From positions 1 through 26,668 of the IMG/VR virus record IMGVR_UViG_3300043409_002494: a stretch of 26,668 nt of DNA, one strand, 5' to 3'. This DNA comes from a virus. The notes below the pieces were generated by a model that saw nothing but the letters and a program-made list of their open reading frames with translations, was not told the DNA's origin and searched no databases. The position numbers and the translations under genes were made by a program. Below, piece by piece: positions 1 to 6,726 of this stretch. Position 1 is the stretch's first letter. Every line of letters begins with the position of its first letter.

Positions 1-1
1 G

Positions 2-238
2 CTCAAAGGCTACAACGCTCCTGAAATGCACAAGACGCACGCAGCAGACGGCATCAGGGCCAAAGCTGAACTAGAAATGCTGCTCTCAGGCAAGCAATTG
101 GTGATCACGACGACCCAGGACTTTCAGCAGACATTTGCACGCTATCTAGCTGATGTTTACGTGCTGAGTCAGACCGGCATCGAATCGGTATCGGAACATA
201 TGATCAAATCAGGATTCAACGTCTCACAAGGAGATTGA
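2..238 (+). CDS. staphylococcal-nuclease-like protein, C-terminal part (5' end outside window)
   Basis: The open frame runs in from the left edge, and the first visible residues LKGYNAPE match the active-site strand of the staphylococcal nuclease (SNase, thermonuclease) fold, normally L-x-G-[IV]-D-x-P-E. Downstream, G-x-x-A-x-x-x-L-x-x-LL-S-G-K and FARYLADVYV match the usual A-x-x-x-L-x-x-L-x-x-G and YGR-x-L-A-x-V-Y blocks, so the second catalytic Arg is present. The catalytic Glu (NAPE) is present, but the calcium-binding Asp of the D-x-P-E block is Asn here. The first catalytic Arg would lie before the window. Family members cut DNA or RNA with calcium. In this phage it could degrade host DNA or be a virion or lysis-stage nuclease; that role is inferred. 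The stop is followed after one base by the next ATG. An internal ATG at 26 is not the likely start because homology begins before it. Confidence 0.6.
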   Translation, partial: LKGYNAPEMHKTHAADGIRAKAELEMLLSGKQLVITTTQDFQQTFARYLADVYVLSQTGIESVSEHMIKSGFNVSQGD

Positions 239-239
239 C

Positions 240-500
240 ATGAGCGAAGACGAACTCAAGGATCTGCCGAGCCTGCAAGGCTACATTAATATTGAAGAAC
301 TTAAGCTCACGCTTCTAAGGGCTTTTGGGACTGGGTCTTTTTCAGCCTTGATTCTCACGATGCTGACAGTTCTGCTTGAGAATTTTGGAAAAATCTATGT
401 CGGTCCAGCGGCAGCAATCGTCATCTCTGTAGCCTCGGCTCTGGCGGCTCTTTTAAAAGCCCATCAGGTCGGGATGAAGTATTTACAGGAAGGCCAGTGA
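240..500 (+). CDS. small membrane protein with two hydrophobic segments, possible holin
   Basis: An 86-residue protein starting one base after the nuclease stop, with a strong SD (AAGGAG) 6 bases upstream. A charged N-terminus of about 30 residues is followed by two hydrophobic stretches, about residues 32-48 (FSALILTMLTVLLENF) and 52-72 (IYVGPAAAIVISVASALAAL), then a short charged tail. Size and shape fit a class II holin or another small inner-membrane protein, but holins are too diverse to assign from shape. It is the first of several small membrane proteins before a cysteine protease, which suggests a lysis or envelope-interaction cassette. Its 3' end overlaps a candidate promoter for the next gene. 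Confidence 0.7.
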   Translation: MSEDELKDLPSLQGYINIEELKLTLLRAFGTGSFSALILTMLTVLLENFGKIYVGPAAAIVISVASALAALLKAHQVGMKYLQEGQ

Positions 501-511
501 CAGGTTATAAT
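482..511 (+). promoter_or_regulatory. candidate sigma70-type promoter
   Basis: TTTACA (482-487, 5/6 to the -35 consensus), an 18-base spacer, and a perfect TATAAT (506-511). The -35 lies in the last codons of the gene at 240-500 and the expected start of transcription is near 518, just before the SD and ATG of the gene at 536. Transcription starting there would favour the 536 start over an upstream start at 520. This rests on consensus match alone. Confidence 0.5.
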
Positions 512-535
512 ATGTTTATATGAAGAGGCCTAAAA

Positions 536-871
536 ATGTCGTCTTCCGTCGCCACCGTGTCAGTATACGACCGCACCGCACCCCAAGACCCCAAACGGAT
601 CTTGCCGATGCAAACTCCCGACCCTTCGTTCGATCTCCTGAACCCAAATGTGGGGTGGGTAATCGGTCCAATTGCTGTTGCAACGAGCTGGGTGGAGGCG
701 AATCTGGTGCATGTCGATCTGAGCTGGGCAGAGTTGCTTTACAGCGTTGCGGCTGTGATATATGCGTCTGCGGGCTTAGTGAAGAGCTTCAAAGAGAAGA
801 AGCAATCAAACTCCTCCCCGACATCCACATCCTCTACGACTGACAAAGAAAAGACAATCGACCTGAAATAA
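536..871 (+). CDS. small membrane protein with Ser/Thr/Lys-rich tail
   Basis: A 111-residue protein not matching a family I can name. Two hydrophobic segments are visible at about residues 39-54 (VGWVIGPIAVATSWVE) and 65-82 (ELLYSVAAVIYASAGLVK), followed by a hydrophilic tail rich in Ser, Thr and Lys. The SD GAAGAGG lies about 8 bases before the ATG, and a candidate promoter precedes it. An alternative frame starting at 520 is long but Cys- and Arg-rich with no coherent hydrophobic pattern, so I treat it as a shadow. The layout resembles the gene at 240 (two membrane segments, small size), so the two may act as a pair such as holin and antiholin; that is inference. Confidence 0.6.
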   Translation: MSSSVATVSVYDRTAPQDPKRILPMQTPDPSFDLLNPNVGWVIGPIAVATSWVEANLVHVDLSWAELLYSVAAVIYASAGLVKSFKEKKQSNSSPTSTSSTTDKEKTIDLK

Positions 872-948
872 CCTCTGTCCCAGAAGGGTAAGGTGATCTA
901 AGTGCGGTTGGTCAAGCAAGGTATTCACTCACTTGAAAGGTGAACAAC

Positions 949-1191
949 ATGTTTATTGAAACCGTCTTCCTGCTCGCAGCACAACCAGAATGCCAATCCG
1001 GCAACTGCAAGCCCGTTCAGACAACCACAGTGACAACAACTACGGTTGAAAAGACTGTGTCGCCGCTCATCACTTTGCCACCTCGCCCAGGCAATGGTGG
1101 TCGTCGCCCAAGGCTATTTCTTTTCAATCGCAAGCCAGCGGCAACGCAAATGAACTACATCTACATCTGCCCAAACGGGGCGTGTAAATAA
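949..1191 (+). CDS. small Cys-containing secreted-like protein
   Basis: An 80-residue protein if started at ATG 949; a GTG at 940 adds three residues, but the AAAGG SD is about 8 bases before 949 and so favours the ATG. A short hydrophobic N-terminus (MFIETVFLLAAQ) could be a weak signal sequence. Two Cys pairs occur in similar settings, CQSGNC near the N-terminus and CPNGAC at the C-terminus, separated by a Thr-rich stretch and a basic Pro/Arg-rich stretch. Similar C-x-x-G-x-C motifs are common in small exported planctomycete proteins, which gives a weak host hint. No known function. Its TAA overlaps the ATG of the next gene (TAATG), so the two are probably translationally coupled. Confidence 0.5.
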   Translation: MFIETVFLLAAQPECQSGNCKPVQTTTVTTTTVEKTVSPLITLPPRPGNGGRRPRLFLFNRKPAATQMNYIYICPNGACK

Positions 1192-1373
1192 TGTTCACCC
1201 AACTCATCATACGCCTGATGACCCCACTGATCGTGGAGGTGATCAAAGAATTGCTACAGCAACTTGCCAGCGGTGATGTTGTTTGTCTGAATGAAGACAC
1301 GATCAAAGCCGCAATGGTGCAGCGTGAAGACGCAATATCCAGTGCAGTGGCCGCCGCAACGGCAGGACTGTGA
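1191..1373 (+). CDS. 60-residue hypothetical protein
   Basis: A small protein that begins on the last base of the preceding stop codon (TAATG). The N-terminal half is an amphipathic to hydrophobic helix (MFTQLIIRLMTPLIVEVIKELLQQL) and the C-terminus is Ala-rich. I do not recognise a family. The overlap on both sides (TAATG in, GTGA out) supports it as a real gene in a coupled run. It could be a small membrane-associated partner of its neighbours, but nothing in the sequence assigns a function. Confidence 0.5.
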   Translation: MFTQLIIRLMTPLIVEVIKELLQQLASGDVVCLNEDTIKAAMVQREDAISSAVAAATAGL

Positions 1374-1507
1374 CGCAAGTGCTTGCAACAGTTGGATATA
1401 TCGTGCTTGGACTTTTTATTGGCTTGTCCTTATGTCTGTATTTGTCCATGGATGAGGATTGGTACAGCGTGTGGGAACATCAGGACAAGCCGGAAGGGTG
1501 GGATTGA
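1370..1507 (+). CDS. 45-residue single-pass membrane protein
   Basis: A short frame opening with GTG that overlaps the preceding stop (GTGA at 1370-1373) and ending at TGA 1505-1507, three bases before the next ATG. The product has one clear membrane segment at about residues 5-26 (LATVGYIVLGLFIGLSLCLY) followed by an acidic, Trp-containing tail (MDEDWYSVWEHQDKPEGWD). Without it, 1374-1509 would be an empty gap in an otherwise gapless run. The N-in, charged-tail layout is compatible with a spanin-like or holin-accessory role, but there is no specific match. Confidence 0.5.
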   Translation: MTQVLATVGYIVLGLFIGLSLCLYLSMDEDWYSVWEHQDKPEGWD

Positions 1508-1509
1508 AT

Positions 1510-2013
1510 ATGCTTCTTGCTGCATTGATGCTTATAGGTCAGACCTCGATCCCCTCTTTTAACGTACCTCCGGTGACGGAAGTTTCGATAGTTTTTGTGG
1601 ATCGTGGCAGGACATACGTTGTTGGAACGCAATCTGGAACAGTCAAGGCTTATGACGGGCAGGAACCTCCTGACTCCGACAGAAAACCTGCTCCACCGCA
1701 CCTGACGGGGCTTGCAAGCGAGTTCTGGTCGATTGTGATGATTACGGTCCCAGACAAATCCAAACGCAAGCAAGGGGCATTAGCCCTCGACAAATCGATA
1801 CAGATCGCTGAAGCACAGGCTGGAGCGTTGGGCCTTGATATGGCTCAGATTATCGGAGTATTGGCAAAGAGTGCTGAAGACAATGGGATTCGGACTTTTT
1901 GGTCTGGTGTGGCTCTTGGCGATTTGCTTTCAGGCAAGGGATACAAGACACGCGAAGAATTGCTGGCGGCATTGGCTGAGATCAGGAAGGCCTGTGAGGA
2001 GTTGAGCAAATGA
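1510..2013 (+). CDS. exported hypothetical protein
   Basis: The likely start is ATG 1510 (167 residues), preceded by a G-rich SD (GGAAGGGTGGG); an upstream ATG at 1459 would add 17 residues and overlap the previous gene by 49 bases. From 1510 the N-terminus (MLLAALMLIGQTSIPSF) looks like a signal peptide. A beta-rich middle (about 20-50) leads to a helical C-terminal half from about residue 75 with DNGIRTFWSGVALGDLL and a Lys/Glu-rich end. No family recognised. The stop overlaps the next start in an ATGA, so it is coupled to the cysteine protease; it could be its partner or an inhibitor-like propeptide protein, which is speculation. Confidence 0.55.
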   Translation: MLLAALMLIGQTSIPSFNVPPVTEVSIVFVDRGRTYVVGTQSGTVKAYDGQEPPDSDRKPAPPHLTGLASEFWSIVMITVPDKSKRKQGALALDKSIQIAEAQAGALGLDMAQIIGVLAKSAEDNGIRTFWSGVALGDLLSGKGYKTREELLAALAEIRKACEELSK

Positions 2014-2918
2014 CCCCCTATGATGCACTCAACTTCGGTTTCGGCTGGCACAAAGATCCTCAGGAAGTTGCCCGTATTGTTTCCGAGAATGGAATTCAGG
2101 GATTTTCTACAACTGCTCCCCATCTGATGGGTTCCGCTCCCACTGGTCCTGTGATCCTCACAAGGTATATGGACAAACTCTGGGGCAAGGACAAGTGGAT
2201 CTACAATCAGGGTTCCTGCGGCTCATGTGTCGCAAACGGTGCTGGTATGGCAGCAGAGATCCTTGTGGCTGAGGATGTGATCGATAACGGAGCCGAGAAT
2301 CCCGGTCGCCTTGACTGCATGACCATCTATTGGGGAAGTCGTGTTGAGATCGGTGGTGGAAAGCTCTGGGGCGAAGGCTCTGTGGGAGCATGGGCGGCTC
2401 AGTATCTCCAGAAATATGGAGTTCTCCCCCGTAAGAAATACGCATCCGTAGATCTTACAAATTACAGTGCTGCCCTGTGTTGCTCAGGCTACGCCCGCAA
2501 AGGGGTTCCCGACGATCTTGAGCCTACGGCAAAGCTCCACCCGATCAAGTCCTACGCCAAGGTAGACACATGGGAGGAACTGGTCAGCGCGATCACCTCC
2601 GGCTATCCCGTTACGGTTGCCTCCGATCAAGGCTTCAGCTACACGCGAGACGCAAACGGTTTTTCCGCACCGAAAGGTTCTTGGTCTCACCAGCAGATTA
2701 TCATAGGCATTGACCTGTCGGACGAATCTGCGGTCATTTTGAACTCATGGGGCAATGACTGGATCTCAGGACCAAAACCCGACTGGATGCCCGCTGGAAG
2801 TTACAAGGTCCACAAGAAGACTGCGGCAAGCATGCTCAAAGAGGGCGATTCCTGGGCCTTTAGCGATCTTTCTGGATGGCAACGCAAAGAGATCCCCTGG
2901 GCGAAACTCAATTGGTAG
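2010..2918 (+). CDS. papain-family (C1) cysteine peptidase
   Basis: A 302-residue protein with all the hallmarks of the papain fold in order: Gln67 and QGSCGSC with the nucleophile at Cys73, His227 in SHQQIIIGI, and Asn245 in ILNSWGNDW. The Trp that normally follows the nucleophilic Cys is Val here. There is no signal peptide and no obvious long inhibitory propeptide; about 60 residues precede the active-site block. Papain-type enzymes cut peptide bonds in proteins and are uncommon in phage genomes, where amidases, lysozymes and CHAP or NlpC/P60 enzymes are the usual cell-wall cutters. Its place after several membrane or secreted proteins suggests action on a proteinaceous envelope or in lysis; a virion-maturation role is also possible. 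The family assignment is firm and the role is inferred. Confidence 0.85.
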   Translation: MTPYDALNFGFGWHKDPQEVARIVSENGIQGFSTTAPHLMGSAPTGPVILTRYMDKLWGKDKWIYNQGSCGSCVANGAGMAAEILVAEDVIDNGAENPGRLDCMTIYWGSRVEIGGGKLWGEGSVGAWAAQYLQKYGVLPRKKYASVDLTNYSAALCCSGYARKGVPDDLEPTAKLHPIKSYAKVDTWEELVSAITSGYPVTVASDQGFSYTRDANGFSAPKGSWSHQQIIIGIDLSDESAVILNSWGNDWISGPKPDWMPAGSYKVHKKTAASMLKEGDSWAFSDLSGWQRKEIPWAKLNW

Positions 2919-3034
2919 TCTGGTCCCTGTTCCTGCTGGCCTTCCATCTGTACGTGATTCTCAACACAGTCTCTCTGGCAATAGGAACTATCAGACATGC
3001 CTCAAGATCCCAGAGACGACAACGAAGAGACTAG
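2912..3034 (+). CDS. possible 40-residue membrane peptide (overlapping)
   Basis: A short frame starting at TTG 2912 inside the protease stop region and ending at TAG 3032-3034 inside the next gene. The product would have one hydrophobic segment (VVWSLFLLAFHLYVILNTVS) followed by a very basic tail (RHASRSQRRQRRD). It would fill the 78-base gap between the protease and the next gene. The start is non-ATG and the SD is weak, so this may be chance; it is listed because membrane-plus-basic-tail peptides are typical of small holins and lysis regulators. Confidence 0.3.
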   Translation: MVVWSLFLLAFHLYVILNTVSLAIGTIRHASRSQRRQRRD

Positions 3035-3317
3035 AACTCCCAGCATAGAGAACCTTTTGGTCGATCTCGAGAATATTGATGTTCAGGATAACGAAGGCTT
3101 TCAGGCCTGTGTTCTGCATCACTCCCGTTTGCAATCGCTTCTGAGCGTTTGGTTACATGCCGCACAGCTGGATCTAAGCAGCGAAGATGTTCTGGTCATG
3201 GACGAACTCAGGCAGCAATTGAAACTGCTTTTAGCCGACCAGACCCATGACAAATACCTTAAGACGGTCAGCGTGTTTCGTGCAGCAGATTACGATCAGG
3301 AGCCAGAAAAAAAATAA
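2997..3317 (+). CDS. hypothetical protein, charged helical
   Basis: A 106-residue acidic protein, predicted mostly helical, with no membrane segment and no family I recognise. Segments such as LQSLLSVWLHAAQLDLSS and VMDELRQQLKLLLADQ suggest helices. GGAAC about 8 bases before the ATG is a modest SD. It is the last gene before an AT-rich gap and promoter candidate that opens the capsid module, so it may belong to the upstream cassette or be a small packaging or head accessory protein; the sequence does not decide. Confidence 0.55.
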   Translation: MPQDPRDDNEETRTPSIENLLVDLENIDVQDNEGFQACVLHHSRLQSLLSVWLHAAQLDLSSEDVLVMDELRQQLKLLLADQTHDKYLKTVSVFRAADYDQEPEKK

Positions 3318-3318
3318 T

Positions 3319-3348
3319 TTGCATCAATGCTTATTTATCTGTTAATAT
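3319..3348 (+). promoter_or_regulatory. candidate promoter before the capsid module
   Basis: The AT-rich 68-base gap 3318-3385 holds TTGCAT (3319-3324), an 18-base spacer and TAATAT (3343-3348); a second -10-like TATAAG sits at 3350-3355. This is the only sizeable gap in the early rightward genes and lies just ahead of the prohead protease, a sensible place for a late promoter. The match to consensus is moderate. Confidence 0.35.
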
Positions 3349-3385
3349 GTATAAGTGAGTATCTATCAATTGCGAGGAAAATATC

Positions 3386-4144
3386 GTGTCTGAACCGGAA
3401 TTAAGTCTGGTTTACAAGCTGGCCCCAGCACCGAGGGTTGACAATTCCGACTCCGGCGGCTTCGCTGGCTACGCATCGACATTCCATTTTCTCGACTACC
3501 ACGGCGACATCGTTGCACCTGGAGCTTACAAGGCTGATATCCAACGGTTTATGTCCAAGGGGTTCATCGGTGGGATCAACCATGATCACGCCAACCCTAT
3601 CGGCAAGCCAGTGGAACTCTTCGAGGATGCAAAGGGATTGTTTCTTGAAGCGGTTCTGGTGGACACGGTCAAGGCCCAGGAAGATCGCAAGCTGATCACA
3701 TCAGGGGTCGTCAAAGAGCTGTCGGTGGGAATTATCCCATTGCAAATCAAAAGAATGACCAAGAAGGATACGCTCGACTATTGGAAGAAGGCTGGATACA
3801 GCCCCTCCGAAGAAGAGTTGATGCGAGCCGAGAGCGGTTCACGGCTTATCAAACGAGCAAAACTTCTCGAGATCTCCCCAGTCGCCATGGGGGCAAATGA
3901 ACAAACTGCGATCTCGTCATACAAGGCAGGGCGAAAGATTTCGCAAACAACGGCAGACCTTCTGGCTCAAGTGTGCGCCCAGATCGAAGCTGCTCATGAA
4001 ATGCTTGAAACTCTGCTTGTCGATGCCGGAATCAAATCCGAATCGGAAGAAGATGACGCTGAAGCTCCGGCTAAGGCAAAAGCTGTTGTTGAAGATCCAT
4101 TAAACGACCTACTCGAAGCGTTTCGCGCCTACATCAAGGAGTAA
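3386..4144 (+). CDS. prohead maturation protease, HK97 family
   Basis: A 252-residue protein starting at GTG 3386 with SD GAGGAAA upstream. It matches the HK97-type prohead protease: GYAS-x-F near residue 28-33, then D-x-x-G-D-I-V-x-P-G-A at 37-47, the catalytic His in the NHDH/PIGK block (about His66) and the catalytic Ser in KELSVGI (Ser113). This enzyme cuts the capsid protein's N-terminal delta domain and itself inside the prohead so that the shell can expand. The C-terminal 80 residues are helical and acidic (EEDDAEAPAKAKA), as expected for a tail that holds the protease in the prohead. The next gene, five bases on, is its substrate; the SD for that gene (AAGGAG) lies in this gene's last codons. 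Confidence 0.9.
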   Translation: MSEPELSLVYKLAPAPRVDNSDSGGFAGYASTFHFLDYHGDIVAPGAYKADIQRFMSKGFIGGINHDHANPIGKPVELFEDAKGLFLEAVLVDTVKAQEDRKLITSGVVKELSVGIIPLQIKRMTKKDTLDYWKKAGYSPSEEELMRAESGSRLIKRAKLLEISPVAMGANEQTAISSYKAGRKISQTTADLLAQVCAQIEAAHEMLETLLVDAGIKSESEEDDAEAPAKAKAVVEDPLNDLLEAFRAYIKE

Positions 4145-4149
4145 TACCC

Positions 4150-5490
4150 ATGGCAGCATCGCCAAAATTGCGTGCTGAGTTCAAAAGTGCCTTTGCTGAG
4201 GCTGAAGCACTTCGACTGAACGACGACCGCAACGAAGATCAAACAGCCCGATACAAGACCATCCTTCAGGATGTTCTTCCTTCGCTCAAATCCAAAATCG
4301 ACGAAGCCGACGCACTCGACTCTGTCAACCTGGACGCATACCGCGACCTGACAAACAAGGCTATTGGAACACCTTACAGTGGCTCAACCCGCTCCGCTGG
4401 TCACACGACCATTTCGGACACAGGTGAGGCTCACGACGAAGGTTTGGGCATTCTGACCGAGAAGCAAAACAAAGCTGTCTCCACGCCAGAATACAGCCGG
4501 GCTTTCAAGGCCTTCCTCCACTTCGGTGAAGACAAGCTCAAAAATGCCTACCCACGCACATTCAAGACTCTCGTTGAGGGTATTGATGAAGGTGCTGGCT
4601 ATTTCGTACCGCCTGACGTTCTGAATGAAGTCATTCAGCGTAAACCAGCTCCAACAACACTGCGTGGTCGTGTTCGCCAGATCACCACCAATAGCAACCG
4701 TGTTGTCATGCTGCGTACCACCTTCCGCGACGATGTCTACACCAGCCCGATTCAGGGTATGTGGACAGGCGAGTCTGGAACCCCAGCGGCCTCTCTTGAG
4801 CCAACCTTCGGCGAAGTATCGATCCCAGTTCATGAGTACATGGGCCGGATTTCGATGTCCAACACTCTTCTGGAAGACTCAGGATTCAACCTCGAATCCT
4901 ACTTCAATCAAGAGTTGCAAACCTGGCTCGACCTCCACTACGAAAAGCACCTTGCTTACGGCACAGGGGTTGGTCAACCTCGGGGTATCTGGAACTCGAT
5001 TTCCAGCAATGCTGCGGGTGAAGCAGGTAAATTCGGCTTCGTAACTGCATCTGGTTCCAGCTCAACGCTGGACGCTGATACAGTCAAGTCAATGCGATTC
5101 AGCATTCTGCCACAGTACGCACAGCCAAACTTCGCCTTCGTTATGCACCAGCAAACAGCGAAGACTGTGAGCCTGTTCAAGGCTTCCAGCGGTCAGTACC
5201 TGTTCCAAACGGGGCAGAACTACCCTGGTATCGTCCAACCGATCCCCGACTCCATTGACGGGTTCCCAATCAGCTACTGCCAGTTCGCTCCTCTTCAAGG
5301 TACGAGTGGCAACGCAGTTGCGTTCTTCGGATCACTTCAGGGCGTGTTCATGCCAATCCGCATGGGCCTTTCGGTTCGCGTTCTCAATGAGATCGAAGCC
5401 GTGAACAATCGCCGTGTTTACCTCTTCCGTCTGCGTTGGGGTGCTGACACGATCCAGGAACAATACGGCAAATTCATCAAGGTATCTTGA
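4150..5490 (+). CDS. major capsid protein, HK97 fold
   Basis: A 446-residue protein directly after the prohead protease. The first roughly 105 residues are charged and helical, matching the scaffolding-like delta domain, with a likely cleavage near residues 100-112 (EKQNKAVSTPEY). The rest has the standard blocks of the family: GAGYFVPPDVLNEV, a VPVHEYMGRISMSNTLLEDS-type region spread over about 220-245, the QELQTWLDLHYEKHLAYGTG P-domain helix and turn, and a C-terminal VNNRRVYLFRLRWG strand. It forms the icosahedral head shell. SD AAGGAG is 8 bases upstream inside the protease gene. Nothing indicates truncation or frameshift. Confidence 0.93.
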   Translation: MAASPKLRAEFKSAFAEAEALRLNDDRNEDQTARYKTILQDVLPSLKSKIDEADALDSVNLDAYRDLTNKAIGTPYSGSTRSAGHTTISDTGEAHDEGLGILTEKQNKAVSTPEYSRAFKAFLHFGEDKLKNAYPRTFKTLVEGIDEGAGYFVPPDVLNEVIQRKPAPTTLRGRVRQITTNSNRVVMLRTTFRDDVYTSPIQGMWTGESGTPAASLEPTFGEVSIPVHEYMGRISMSNTLLEDSGFNLESYFNQELQTWLDLHYEKHLAYGTGVGQPRGIWNSISSNAAGEAGKFGFVTASGSSSTLDADTVKSMRFSILPQYAQPNFAFVMHQQTAKTVSLFKASSGQYLFQTGQNYPGIVQPIPDSIDGFPISYCQFAPLQGTSGNAVAFFGSLQGVFMPIRMGLSVRVLNEIEAVNNRRVYLFRLRWGADTIQEQYGKFIKVS

Positions 5491-5513
5491 TATAAGCACA
5501 AGAGGAGAATCAC

Positions 5514-6020
5514 ATGTCACGGCATAATCAGTTACTCAGCGGTGTTCAAGTCAAGAACCTTGCATTTACCTCCGGCAACAGCTCTGCCGTACTGGTGAAC
5601 AGTGCCAACGGACTCTTTGGTGGAGTGACCTTTCTGGTCAATTTCGCCTTAGCTGCCGCCTCGGCCATCAAGGTACAAGAATCAGCTGACGGTACGACAT
5701 GGACTGACCTTACAGTCGGTTACCAAGTGTCAACCACATTCGGTGCGCCAATCACTGCCGTTCCTGCTGTTCCTGGTGCTGCAATTTCAGCATCTGCTAC
5801 GACCGCAGCAACCAATCAGTTTCTGGCGATCAGCGTCAATCACCCCGGCAAGGATGCCTCTGTCCAAACGTCCAACACAACCCCATTCGTAAGCAAGCCT
5901 TACATGAGAGTTGTCGCAACGACTGGAACAGCCACCTACGGTGTAGCCCTGCTGCACAACGCCAATCTGACTCCGGTTCCGCAACCTGATGTTGCCATCG
6001 AAGTCAAGGGAACCAACTGA
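5514..6020 (+). CDS. probable virion protein, candidate head decoration protein
   Basis: A 168-residue protein with SD AGGAGA 6 bases before ATG, 23 bases after the capsid gene. It is Ala-, Ser-, Thr- and Val-rich with alternating beta strands, e.g. IKVQESADGTTWTDLTVGY and a C-terminal KPYMRVVATTGTATYGVALL. The strand pattern W-x-D-L-x-V ... P-Y-M-R-V is seen in phage beta-sandwich proteins that coat heads or tails. Its place right after the capsid gene suggests a decoration or head-surface protein present in many copies. The assignment rests on position and composition, not on a specific family match. Confidence 0.55.
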   Translation: MSRHNQLLSGVQVKNLAFTSGNSSAVLVNSANGLFGGVTFLVNFALAAASAIKVQESADGTTWTDLTVGYQVSTTFGAPITAVPAVPGAAISASATTAATNQFLAISVNHPGKDASVQTSNTTPFVSKPYMRVVATTGTATYGVALLHNANLTPVPQPDVAIEVKGTN

Positions 6021-6040
6021 TTCCCACCTTTCGGCCCCTG

Positions 6041-6062
6041 GGGGCGACCTTCGGGTCGCTCC
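6041..6062 (+). terminator. strong UUCG-capped hairpin, terminator or attenuator
   Basis: GCGACC (6044-6049), loop TTCG, GGTCGC (6054-6059) forms a perfect 6-bp stem with a stable cUUCGg tetraloop. It extends to about 9 bp by pairing 6041-6043 with 6060-6062. A short TTT follows at 6064-6066, so termination would be partial. It sits between the abundantly needed capsid genes and the low-copy connector genes, a typical place to reduce downstream transcription or to protect the upstream RNA 3' end. Confidence 0.6.
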
Positions 6063-6090
6063 TTTGGGTTCGAGAGTTTAAGGAGGACTT

Positions 6091-6726
6091 GTGGACATCC
6101 TGCTGACGCTAAACGAGTGTTTAACATATATTCCTGCTCTAGCGGATGCTCCATCGGCTACGGTCCAGGTCTATATCGATGCTGCGTCACGATCAGTGGA
6201 AAAATATTGCAATCGGATTTTCCTGTCTGACACTGTTTCCGAGCGTTATGTCATCAATCAAAGCCAGCGGATTTACTTACGAAGAACTCCTGTCACAGAT
6301 ATTTCCCGTGTTGCTATTTATCAACAGGCCGACCCTGTCAAGGCAGATTCTTGTGGGTACGTCAATTCCTACGATTCAATCGATACGAATTTGACAGAAA
6401 CCAAACTGGATATCGACCTAGAATACAATTTAGAGCCAAACACCGGCGTACTTACATTCCTTAATACTTATGTGTTGGGATTGCAATACTTCTACAAGGT
6501 GGAATACACAGGTGGTTACGAGTCCTGTCCAGAGCCAGTAAAACTCGCCATCGCCCAGATTGCAAGTGGTATGTATTCCTCGGCAAGGTATGACGACTCC
6601 CTGCAATCAGAAAAGATTGGCGACTATTCTTACTCGCGATCCAATTTCAATTCGTCGCTTTCTCACAAACACCCAGCATCACTTCTGCTCGCACCATATA
6701 CGAGGTATTCCGTCAATGGCATTTGA
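6091..6726 (+). CDS. head-tail connector protein (gp6-like adaptor)
   Basis: A 211-residue protein starting at GTG 6091 after an AAGGAGG SD only about 4 bases away. The N-terminal part (LNECLTYIPALAD, then IDAASRSVEKYCNRIF) matches the head-tail connector family, in which a short helical bundle with a V-E-x-Y-C/T-x-R motif packs against the portal ring. A middle beta-rich segment ends in G-V-L-T-F-L and YKVEYTGGYE, and the C-terminal helix CPEPVKLAIAQIASGMY is also typical. It would form the first ring below the portal. At 211 residues it is longer than the shortest family members because of the inserted beta region. Its 3' end overlaps the next gene by 11 bases. Confidence 0.75.
   Translation: MDILLTLNECLTYIPALADAPSATVQVYIDAASRSVEKYCNRIFLSDTVSERYVINQSQRIYLRRTPVTDISRVAIYQQADPVKADSCGYVNSYDSIDTNLTETKLDIDLEYNLEPNTGVLTFLNTYVLGLQYFYKVEYTGGYESCPEPVKLAIAQIASGMYSSARYDDSLQSEKIGDYSYSRSNFNSSLSHKHPASLLLAPYTRYSVNGI

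Noticed and set aside
520-843. A 107-codon frame overlapping the gene at 536
   Set aside because: Its product is Cys- and Arg-rich with no coherent structure, while the 536 frame has two membrane segments and a well-placed SD; the promoter's expected start also leaves little leader for 520.
4384-4833. A 149-codon minus-strand frame inside the major capsid gene
   Set aside because: It is antisense to a clear capsid gene, has no SD and a product without recognisable pattern, so I treat it as a shadow.
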